Shown here: piece after piece, positions 30,109 to 39,198 of the stretch
How the letters are laid out: every line of letters starts with the position of its first letter
How positions within the stretch are numbered: position 1 is the stretch's first letter
Origin: Saprolegnia diclina VS20
Lineage: Eukaryota; Oomycota; Saprolegniomycetes; Saprolegniales; Saprolegniaceae
Direction: 5' to 3'
DNA: 39,442 bases
NCBI RefSeq assembly: GCF_000281045.1
Contig: NW_008246068.1
Location: 1,014,584 to 1,054,025 of the forward strand
Position numbers and translations under genes: made by a program
The notes under the pieces: generated by a model
What the model was told of the DNA's origin: nothing
What the model saw: the letters and a program-made list of their open reading frames with translations, nothing else
Databases searched by the model: none

Positions 30109-31762
30109 TTACGGTGCGAGCTCAAGACGATCGAGCTTGGCCTTTTCAAAGTGCGAGACCTGGAGCTTCCGGCCGCCAAAGAACCGCCCGTGCAAACCGG
30201 CAAGCGCTATGACCAATGCCGTAGGAAACCACTCGAGTATCAACCAAGTATCAAGTACCTTTGGCCGCGTCCGGCTCGTTCAAAAACTCGACAAAGATCC
30301 GGACGGCTTCGTGGGCCGGCACGCCCGTCGTCACCTCGAACACAATACACTTGACGACGGGGCCGTACTTGGATTGGCACTCTGCCTTCACCTCGCCCTC
30401 GAGCTCGTCGTCGACTTCGCCGGGCCCGACCATGTTCTAGTATTGGCTCGTCGCGTAAGTATCAACTTGATACAAGCGTGCAGGGCTACCTGGAGAAGCA
30501 GCACTGTCTTCTTGGGCGTCACCTTTTGATCAAAGCGAGAGACGCGCTGACCAAAGCGGGAGACACGGGCTTTCGGTGTCGTCGTCGACGGCGCTGACGT
30601 CATTGGGGGGACGGTGGCCGGCGTCACCATGGGCGCCGGCGACGGTGCTGGCGGCGGCGTCTGTGCCGACGCAAAGCCGAGCCCCCGAGGCGCTTCGGAT
30701 GCGTCGTCGTACTGCCCTGCCACTGCACGCGGACTTGGGCCCACGGCTGCGACCGGTGTCTGATCTTTCGATGTCTCTTCACTACATGTGGATGATGAAT
30801 TTAACGAGGTATGGCCAGAGAGACGTGTACATCTTCTTGGTCATCCACGCAGGCAGGTTCATGCCTCGGCCACGACCACCTAAGTGTGCGATGAGATATG
30901 GGGTATTAGTAGGGCGGTTTTGCTCACCTGGCACATTTGTGGTGGCGACAGTGGGCATGCGGCCAGCTTCGAGGTCCCGCGCCAGCTCTTCGCGCTCGCG
31001 TGCTCTCTACAACATGCAGCAAGAGGAGTACTTGAAAGAGTACGAATCGAGTGAAAAGTACCGCGCGATCGAGCCGCTTTTGTCGCTCTTCTAGGTCGCG
31101 CTTGACCTTTTCTTGCTTCTTGCGCATCTTGCGATCTTCAACGTACGACATGTAGTCGTTCGGGCGCGCGGGGTCGTACTCGTCGCGGATCTCGCCGATA
31201 AACGTAGCGGGCCGCGCGCGGTTGTCGTCGTCGTTTTCGTTGTCGTTCTCGGTGGCCCGGAAAGGCGCCGACTCGTCCACCAGAGGCGCCGTTGGCTTGC
31301 GCGTCACCGACACAGTCGTAAACGATGCAAGGCCGAGCGACGTCTTGAGCGTCGGTGTCGACGTTGCTGCGGGCGACGGCGACGGGCGTGCCGGCGTCGC
31401 GACCGCGTTGGTCGCGCTCGTCGTCGTGACGGCCGCTGGACGGTTGGCAAACTTGGCCGCAAGCTTCTTCGCAGCCCAGCTCAAGCCTGTCGTACGCATC
31501 AGATATCACACTATGCAGGATGGAGGTGTCGACTTGGCGTGGCGGGTGTGGCTGGCTCGGCTTTGACGGGCTCGGGTGGTGTCGGCTTGGGCGATTCGAC
31601 GGGTGCGGCTGGCGCCGGCTTGGCGGGCGTCGCTGGCGTAAAGCCGACGGGCTGGAAGCGCGACTTCTTGGCTGGTTTTGGGGCCACGACGCTCGGGGCG
31701 AAGCCAAGGCCGATGCCAGAGCCGTCGTTGGTCGGCGGCAGATCGCCGTACAGATCATCCAT
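30109..31762 (-). CDS. RBM17: RBM17/SPF45-like splicing factor with UHM domain
   Basis: Nuclear splicing factor family in which a U2AF-homology motif (UHM) recruits spliceosomal proteins at 3' splice sites. Seven exons: 31762-31534, 31486-31062, 31006-30928, 30879-30831, 30781-30490, 30436-30259 and 30206-30109, for 449 residues. The start is MDDLYGDLP, followed by a Pro/Ala-rich region. Seen in the middle: DEYDPARPNDYMSYVEDRKMRKKQEK and a charged helix, as in SPF45, then GRGRGMNLPAWMTKK. The C-terminal UHM spans about 350-445: VLLLQNMVGPGEVDDELEGE, KCIVFEV, AVRIFVEF and LHGRFFGGRKLQVSHFE, keeping the R-x-F motif. The G-patch that lies before the UHM in animal and plant SPF45 is not visible; only GLGFAS occurs there. 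Divergent from the pseudokinase gene and convergent with the exchanger (107 bp apart). Confidence 0.86.
30460..30472 (+). repeat. intronic 13-mer TATCAACTTGATA, copy 2
   Basis: It lies inside the 53-bp RBM17-like intron 30437-30489. The host gene is on the minus strand, so the transcript carries TATCAAGTTGATA. The flanks extend the palindrome to GTATCAACTTGATAC. Confidence 0.6.
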
Positions 31763-32021
31763 CGTGCTGCAAATGTCGAATGCCACATTAGCCACTCGGC
31801 CCCCATCTCGCGCGACCACCATACTTATACATATTCAGAGTATATTGTTTTGACCCCACCCCGCCCCATCAAACGGTTGTAATTGGTGCAAATAAACAAT
31901 ATTTGGCCAATCAATGACGTTGGCGCCGTGCAACTGGACGTCCCTCGTCAACCCAGCCTGTTGAAAGTGCTTCTGTATCTATCTAGTCGAGTCATAATGC
32001 TATGACAAGGCCTAGCACTTA

Positions 32022-32043
32022 GTATATATACTAGTATATATAC
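32022..32043. repeat. 22-bp perfect TA-rich palindrome
   Basis: Two 11-bp arms (GTATATATACT and its complement) meet with no spacer. An outer pair, AGCACTTAGTATAT at 32014-32027 and ATATACTGAGTGCT at 32045-32058, is inverted with one mismatch, so the whole 32014-32058 stretch could form a cruciform. It lies 71 bp before the pseudokinase start. Confidence 0.7.
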
Positions 32044-32060
32044 CATATACTGAGTGCTCC

Positions 32061-32074
32061 CTCGCCATTTTCAA
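32061..32074 (+). promoter_or_regulatory. initiator-like element of the pseudokinase gene
   Basis: CTCGCCATTTTCAA matches the pyrimidine-CATTTT pattern of oomycete initiators, about 40 bp before the ATG at 32114. It supports that start. Confidence 0.45.
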
Positions 32075-32113
32075 TCGGAAACGACCTCGAAACGACCAAG
32101 ACAGGCGGATGGC

Positions 32114-35100
32114 ATGACCGACATCGTGCTTTCTCCGCGCCACATTTCGCTGTCGCGCGTGGTCGTTGAAAAGACCGAAGGCCGACTACTGGCGCGGAGT
32201 ACGTACTGGGAGATCTACGAGGCGACCTATGGTGCGACGACGGTCGCCGCGCTTTGTTACCGCCAGTCCAGTCGCCGCGACACGCTTTGGGCCGCCACGG
32301 TCCACTACATCGACCGCCTTCTCGCCGCCGTCCACCCCGTGCGTTGTCATTGTGTGCAAAAACTTTTGATGTACAATATTGACGTAGAATGTGCTACAGG
32401 TGATCGGTCTCGTCTACGACTTGTCAGCGCATCGACGCGACGCGCTGCCCGAGTGGCTTCTAGTCGAGAAGACCTCGATGAGTCTCTTTGACGCATTACA
32501 CACGCACAAGATTGTCTTTAGTGATGCTGACGTGATCACCATCGCGATCCAAGTCGTCCAAGCGATTGCGTTCTGCAACGGCGTCGGACTCCGTCATCTT
32601 ACGAGTCGAAAAGTGCTCATGCTGGACATTTCGGTGCCAAAAATCAAAATTGGAGGCCTCTTTCAGCGCGATATTCTCGAAATGGCCAACGCACCGACCG
32701 GCGCGACACCGTATGAGCCCCCGGCGACGGCGTCGGCCATCAACGCCGACATGTACGCCTTTGGCGTCCTTCTCTGGGAACTCTGTACAAGCGAGAAGCC
32801 GACCGTCGAGCTCTTCCACTGTACGGCCCAGGTGCGCGTTGCCCGACCGCACTTGGAGCTGGCCGAAAGTCTCATTCGCGCATGCACGCACGAGGACGCG
32901 GGAAGTCGTCCGTCGGCCACCGAGGTTCTCGCCGAGCTTGTCGACTTTCAGGCGCGTCGCGCGTCGCAGCCACCAGAGATGTGCTGCCCGCCGCCGCCAT
33001 CGAATGTTGTGCTGCATCAAACGCTCCAGCGCCTCGCGGCCGTCGAGAGCCAAGTGCTCGACGAGCAGCGCAATTTTGACGTGGTCGTCGGCCAACTCGA
33101 GTTTGCCAACGCCGAAATCGCATCGCTACAAGCTCTATTGAGTGTCAAGGCGGACGGGCTCGGGGCGCTCGAAACAGCACACGCCCGAGCCCGCGCGCGC
33201 GTCGCGGACCTTGAAGCCATAGAGGCTCCGCTGGAAACGCAGCTCGCCGCCGCGACACAGCGCGTGCGTGAGCTCGAGCACGAAACGCAGCGGCTGGAGC
33301 ATCAGACGGCGCATCAAAGAGAGCAAGCGGCCAAGACACGCCTTGACGTGGAGAGCGTGATCTTCGAGGTTGGATGCTGGATGGATGCATGAAGGACTAT
33401 TGTTGTGTTGTAGAAACAGCAGCTGCGACAACTCGTGCAGACGCTGGAAGTCAACTTGCGTGACGCAGAGACTACCTTGGCGCAAGAGAAGGATGTGAGC
33501 GACGAGCTCAATGTGCGCTGGCAACAAACGATCAAGCACTGCCAGCATGAACAGCTCCAGCGAGAAAAGGTCGAGCGACAACTGACGCAACTCCGGCTGG
33601 ACAACAAGGTGCTCCATCGTCTCTCTTTGACGACGTGATCACCCAAGTCGACCGTAGGAAGCCGTGGATCAGCTCCGCGATTGGCATCCCGACACGGGTG
33701 TGCTCGCCAAACAACGTCAAGCTACTATGGACGATCAAGTGCTCGACCACTTACATCGCATCCAGGCGCTTAGCCGAGAGGTTTCTTGCTGCTTCTCATG
33801 GATGAGCCTTATGGCGTGCGGTAGATGGTCGCTCTCAAGGTCGACATGACCGCGCTGCAAGACGAGCTCGTCGCGAGCCGCGCGCGCGAACACGTACCAC
33901 GACTTGACATCCTTCTCGTACGTAGCGCAATATGATCGTGTAGGCACTCGATATTCGCGTCGTTGACCTGCAGTGTGCATTAACGCTGGCCGAGGCGGCG
34001 ACAGCAACAGCGAATGCAGCAAGCACCGACTGGGCCGACCGGTTCGCGCAGCAAGCCGACGACCTCCAAGCGAGCCTCGACGCCTACAAAGACCTGCAGC
34101 GCGCACACGCCGACGTGCAGCACCAGCTCTCGCGCGAACTGCAGCAACGCCACGACGAAGGTACACAATATGTCATTTTCTTGCTCATATAAAGACATCT
34201 GGCTGTAGAAATGGCCCGAAAAGCGCGCCGATGTTTGGACTTGAACTGCGACGCCCCGCCTTTCTTGATCCAGTCGTCGGGCTATTGCAAGGACCACCAT
34301 GAAAAGCGAGAGCGCGCGAAGGCCGAGAAGTTGCGGCAGCTCGAAGAAGTGCAGCGTCAAAAGCCGCCCGACGATGTCGCCGCCGATGCATTTGCGCTTG
34401 GCGGCGTACAACAGCTCGTCAGCGTCGTGGAAACGTTCCAGAAAAGCGCTGCGATCGTCGCCGCAGTCCTCAAGAAACTGCATGTGCTCTGCGAAGCACA
34501 TGGTACCACCGTTACCTTCTACTGTCGGCGAACGAGTTATATCCTGTGACATATAGTCACCCACAAGAACGAACTTGGCGATTTCGGGGGGTTCCCGGCG
34601 CTCGTTCGCGTCGCACAGCACCAGAGTACGCTCGAGGTAACGCAGCTTGCGCTCGCACGGTTGTTTGGCGTCGCAGCCTTCAACCACGACGTCAACCGCA
34701 TTCGACTCGTGAGCGAAGGCGCACTCGACTCGCTATTGCTGGCGATGACAGGCTTTACACACAGCGTATCGCTTCAGAAAAGCAGCTGCACGACGCTGAC
34801 CAACTTGGCACACAACTGCGGTACAATGTGCTTTGACTGCTACCAAAGTAGCAACGCAATGACTAGAGGGGAACCGCCGAAAGATACTAGAAAAAGGCGG
34901 CCTTGAGCGTATTTTGGACGCGATGCAAGCGTTCCCAAAGGAGCCATCGTTGCAGGAGAGTGCGTGCTGGGCCCTCATCAGCCTCGCGGGTTCGGGTAGG
35001 ATGCCGCGTTGTTTCTGCTATGTATCAACTTGATATTTAGATTATATGTGCGAACACATTGCCGCGCGTGGTGGCGTTGGCGCGATTTTGGCGGCGATGC

Positions 35101-35385
35101 TCAACTGCCCAAGCGTCGCGTCGGTGCAATATTACGGCGTGTGGGCGCTACTGAACGTCGTCTCGGGCGTCGAGACGCTGCAAGAATTTGCAACCCAAGA
35201 AGGTATGTCCCTTATGTGGATAATATTGTCATGCGCACCGATTAGGGGCTATCGAGGTGTGCGAGGCCGCCATAGCATGCTTTCCCGAGCACGCTGGCAT
35301 CCAAGACAAGGCGCAATGCGTCCTGGACATGCTCACCGACAATCAAGAGTTGTGTGCTACCGACGCCGTGTTGCCTGATAAATAA
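32114..35385 (+). CDS. pseudokinase - coiled coil - armadillo-repeat protein
   Basis: Eleven exons: 32114-32338, 32400-33368, 33414-33608, 33658-33780, 33825-33893, 33944-34160, 34209-34502, 34557-34820, 34867-34995, 35041-35202 and 35246-35385, for 928 residues. Residues about 12-258 fold-match a protein kinase, but the catalytic elements are gone: no glycine loop, VAALCYR instead of VAxK, LRHLTSRKVLM instead of HRDLxxxN, KIGGLF instead of DFG. The PYEPPA segment and DMYAFGVLLWELCT (the structural DxxxFGV helix) remain. About 275-600 is a long coiled coil. From about 620 come armadillo-type repeats (GGVQQLVSVVETF, GDFGGFPALVRVAQ, NLAHNC, KGGLERILDAMQAFPKEPSLQESACWALISLAG, RGGVGAILAAM). It is probably a scaffold; the partner is unknown. 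The join between coiled coil and ARM part is phase-consistent, but two adjacent genes cannot be fully excluded. Confidence 0.82.
35023..35035 (+). repeat. intronic 13-mer TATCAACTTGATA, copy 3
   Basis: It ends 5 bases before the 3' splice site of pseudokinase intron 34996-35040, almost the same position as copy 1 in the CFAP57-like gene; both read TGTATCAACTTGATATT. Confidence 0.6.
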
Positions 35386-36283
35386 CCGTTATGGAAGATA
35401 ATGTCATGTCGCGTTGCCCAGTGTACACAAGATGTCGTAGTGGCATCGCCACCGAGCGCGCCAACGCTTCAGGGAAAGGAAGGTCATTCTTTGCATACAA
35501 AATGATAAACTAGAGCTAATGTAGTGTCCTCGTCTTCGAGGGTCCAGCGTATTGACGCGATGCAGCGGATAGGACTCATCGTCCTGGCGCAGAAGGCACA
35601 ACACAAAGAGGCTAACGTCATCCAAAGAACAATATTGTACGTCTTCCCAAACGCCGTCGAGCGGCAGTCTCCGTAAAGCCTCGTTGATAGTACCTGGACC
35701 AGCTCAAGATCGCAATTCGCGCGGAATGTACAGTAATTGGGCGATTTATATATTTGAGCCAATCACAGGTCTTGAAAACCAGGTGTGGCGCCGCCTGCTA
35801 TGCGAGGCAGCTCGGTTGCGACAATTGCGTTCGGAAATGAAAGCGCTGCCACTTGGCCTGGTGTTTCTCAATCCTTTGGAGAGCACAACACGCTACTTGT
35901 TATCGGCGTGCGAGCAATACAACGCGAGCAATCGACTGTTTTGTTAATCATGGCACGTACCACATTTATAGATTATATATGGCTATCTATGGCGTGCGGT
36001 TGAGCCTGTTGGTATTTTTCAGCACTGACAGTGAATTGCATGGGCGCCGCGTCTGGGCGATGGGACGAGCACATTGCAGCAGTGACACCTTTGTGAACAT
36101 ATACCGCTCCATATCTCCAACATTCCACAATTTGCTCACAAGCCTATTGCTAAGCTCGGTCTAGTGCACTGGATCGCCAACACCGACTCACAATTGCGCA
36201 ACGCAAATACACAAAGGACTCTTATCGACGTTACAGTCAAGTCCTATACGAACACTAGACACCTGCGCCATTCGTGAGAGCGC
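35386..36283. other. convergent intergenic region, nothing found
   Basis: Tail-to-tail gap between the pseudokinase and transporter genes. Frames of under 95 codons without motifs occur on both strands. I see no RNA gene, repeat or transposon remnant that I can support. Confidence 0.55.
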
Positions 36284-37996
36284 TTAGACCGGGCACGTGC
36301 CGTTGACCGTGCCCTTGCCGCCAGCGATGCGGTAGCACTTGGTCGACGGGAAGATGGCCATGATGTTGCTCGTCATCGAGAACGAGAGCGCGCCAAAGAA
36401 CATGAAGATCAAGATGGCGCCCGCAAGCTTGCTCTTGCCGCCGCGCTTCTTGAGCTCTTGCATGGCCGCCTTTTGCGGTGGCAGCATCCAGAGCCAGAAA
36501 AGCGCCGCGACCTTGCAGCTGTACGAGATGATGTAGCAGTACGCGACCTCCCACCGGATCTCGGGCGTGTCCGTCTTGATGTTGTCGACCGAGACGAGGA
36601 AGAACGAGTTGATGTACTTGTAGATAACAGACGCGAACGGCGACGCGAGGTTGGAGATCGTCGTGACGAGACCGTACGTGGCGCCCTCGTTACCGACATC
36701 GGCAATCTCGACGGCGCAGTACGTGGCGACGATGAAGCGGACACCACCCGGCACGTTGTCGGCGAGAATGACACCCGTGTAGAACCACTGGTTGCGATAG
36801 CCGTCAAAGATGGTCATAAACATGACAAAGCTGTCAATGGCAATGACACCGAGCGACGAGAGCGCGATGGCCCAGCGCCAGTTCCAGTTGAGACCCCACT
36901 TGCCGACAATGACAAGGATCGCCGAGAAGACGAGGTTGCCAATGACGGCCGAGAGCGAGTCGTTGAGCGGCTCGACCTGGGCCCAGAGCGCGGCGACCGG
37001 CTGTCCCGGCGTCGCGTTCATCGTTTGAAACACGTTGTTGACAAAGCGGAACGCGCAAATCTGCCACAAGACGCGCTTCTGGAGGAGGCCCCAGAACATG
37101 CTGGCCCACTCGGTGAACGGCACGCGCGGCGTCTTCTTCTCGACGACCACAAAGATGGTGGTAAAGACCACAAAGACGCACGGGATAAGACAGATGCCAA
37201 AGATGACGTTGGCGCCGATCGCAAAGTCAAACGAGCCCTTGTAGACCTTGCCGTTGAGACAAAACGCGATGATGAGCTGCGCGAGAATGCCGGTGAGCGT
37301 GCGCACGACGTAGATGGCTGTCTGGATGCGGCCGCGAATGGCCACGGGCTCACGCTGCGCGTACTGGACGACCATCGCATCGGAGGCGCAGGCCGCAATG
37401 ACGTAGCCAAACGAGACGAGCATGCTCATCATGATGAAGAGCGTGCCCCGGTTGGGCGCGTCCAAGTCAAAGTACTTGTCGAGGTCGCCCGCGAGAAGCT
37501 TGGCCTTGGCCGTGTCGCACGTCTTGGGGTTGGGCGTCAAGCGGCGGTCGCAGAACGGCTTGCCGAACGGCGTGAACGTCATGACTGCGAGACAGATCAT
37601 CGTGATGGTCCAGCCGATGAGCATCCACGACTTGCGGCGGTAGCCAAAGATGGGCACGCAGTCCGAGAGCATACCGAAAAAGACCTTGAACGACCAGCCC
37701 GTCGTGACGAGGACGCCGTAGGACGCGGTCTGGTAGCCTTCCATGCCGAGGTACACCGTGTAGAGCGGGTACACCAAGCTCGGGATCATGCCGTAAATGA
37801 CACCGATCGCACCGTACTGCGAAAAGAGACCAAACGCCTCGCGCGAAAAGAGAGAGAGCGCACCGCCTTCAACCAACGCGCCGTCTTCGAGCTCACCGGG
37901 CGTCTTGGCGTCCGTATACTCGTCCTTGTCATTGTCATCGTTCTTGGAGTGGATGTACGAGACGCGCTCCTCGAGATCCATCGCGGCTTGTGCCAT
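36284..37996 (-). CDS. folate-biopterin transporter family membrane protein
   Basis: A major-facilitator-like carrier of the folate-biopterin transporter (BT1) family, expected in the plasma or an organelle membrane with about 12 spans. It has 570 residues from MAQAAMDLEERV and no introns inside the frame; an in-frame ATG at 38038 would add 14 residues, but the sequence TTTTCTTTTGCGCAG just before ATG 37996 looks like a 3' splice site or initiator, so the shorter start is preferred. Seen: acidic N-terminus (NDDNDKDEYTDAK), YGMIPSLVYPLYTVYLGMEGYQ, LSDCVPIFGYRRKSWMLIGW (the family loop 2-3 signature), ACASDAMVVQYAQREP, ADNVPGGVRF and YGLVTTISNLASPF, and a C-terminal lysine-rich loop. The family moves pteridines, folates or S-adenosylmethionine in protists; the substrate here is unknown. 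Confidence 0.93.
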   Translation of the reverse strand: MAQAAMDLEERVSYIHSKNDDNDKDEYTDAKTPGELEDGALVEGGALSLFSREAFGLFSQYGAIGVIYGMIPSLVYPLYTVYLGMEGYQTASYGVLVTTGWSFKVFFGMLSDCVPIFGYRRKSWMLIGWTITMICLAVMTFTPFGKPFCDRRLTPNPKTCDTAKAKLLAGDLDKYFDLDAPNRGTLFIMMSMLVSFGYVIAACASDAMVVQYAQREPVAIRGRIQTAIYVVRTLTGILAQLIIAFCLNGKVYKGSFDFAIGANVIFGICLIPCVFVVFTTIFVVVEKKTPRVPFTEWASMFWGLLQKRVLWQICAFRFVNNVFQTMNATPGQPVAALWAQVEPLNDSLSAVIGNLVFSAILVIVGKWGLNWNWRWAIALSSLGVIAIDSFVMFMTIFDGYRNQWFYTGVILADNVPGGVRFIVATYCAVEIADVGNEGATYGLVTTISNLASPFASVIYKYINSFFLVSVDNIKTDTPEIRWEVAYCYIISYSCKVAALFWLWMLPPQKAAMQELKKRGGKSKLAGAILIFMFFGALSFSMTSNIMAIFPSTKCYRIAGGKGTVNGTCPV

Positions 37997-39198
37997 CCTG
38001 CGCAAAAGAAAAAGTGATTTCCCGACGCACGCGTCCACGCCGATGTGGGCCAGACGCGAATCGGAGGTCTACATCCACGATGCAAACAGCTGCCAGTACA
38101 CTTTCCACTTTTGAATTTCATGGGTGCCTTGTTACGACAAGCTCAAGCCCAATCGGACGGCCAACGTCGCGCGATGGTGTTTGACAGTCGAGTCCGTAGA
38201 TATGGATGCGCTCGTTATCAGAGTTGTGATTTTGCGGCTGAAATATCGGACGGAGGGGCAAGAAGGATGGGGCTGGACTCTAGACGCGGATGAGCTCAAA
38301 TGCCGGTATGAAACTATGAAACGACGCGCTCGGGACCGTTGCTTTTCTTGTTGAAAGTCGAGAAGCGAAATTCAACTCTAGTGCTGGGCAACACAATGAA
38401 CACGAGTCGATGGAGTACGTTGGGCGCGCAAGGTGATTTCTGCTACAGCGTACATCTTGGCGGCATGGACATGGCAGTGTTTCCTTCTACGGCCCACTGT
38501 TATGGTCTTGCACAGTACGAGTAAACCTTGAACCCGTGTTTTCTACGCTGGCAGTTTACGCCGGCTTGTTTGCTGAAAACATCTGGGCTCGCTGTACGGT
38601 GTACGAATCAATTGTGTCTTTGCCGCCTTGCAGCCCGTTCGGGATTGGCCACGTCGAGCGTTGAAACTCTTAGTGGCACAAAGACCCTGGCATAAAGTTT
38701 CTATGTGCTCGACGCCTGCTGGTCATCACTGAAATCTGTCGGAAATAGTGTCTCGCCAGTCACTCAACAAGCAACATATGTTGCAGCATGCAGCTTCGCA
38801 CTCACGTGCGGTTGAAACTGAAATGAAGGTTAAATGTGTTGGGGTACATGTCTTCAGAAACCGCACCCTGTAAGCCTAGAGAGATAGGGGTCGATCGATC
38901 AACTTGTTGACGCGAGCGTGTGCCAATTCTGCGGCTTCTTTGGCCGTTTGTCGTGCTCCCAATTATTTTCGGGACAAATCATTGAAGCGGCAGCTCGAAG
39001 AATACCGAGACTGTGGGATGACAAAGGGTCTCCATCTACTAAAAGTGATGCAGTACAAAAAAGTACATCGAGGGCTCGTAGAGCCACCACGTCGATCCTG
39101 ATGCACGCCATGGGTTCAGTATCGGTGCCCAAGCTGTCTAAATTACCAGTACGTACTGAGCACTAGTACATGCGAAGTAAACCGAGATTAAAATGCTA
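37997..39198. other. intergenic, transporter promoter side
   Basis: The left part holds the transporter promoter and possibly a 5' untranslated exon ending at a TTTTGCGCAG acceptor. The remaining 1.1 kb carries only short frames without motifs on either strand. A small AGTACGTACT palindrome occurs near 39148. Nothing else is seen. Confidence 0.5.

Larger units (their letters stand above)
31763..32113. other. divergent promoter region of RBM17-like and pseudokinase genes
   Basis: A 351-bp AT-rich gap between two start codons in opposite directions. It includes the AATGTGGCATT half-site beside the RBM17-like gene, a long TA palindrome at 32022-32043 and a CCATTTTC initiator-like site before the pseudokinase. 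It contains no gene. Confidence 0.6.

Noticed and set aside
36458-38017. A 519-codon + strand frame
   Set aside because: Antisense to the folate-biopterin transporter; extremely charged, no hydrophobic core, no motifs.
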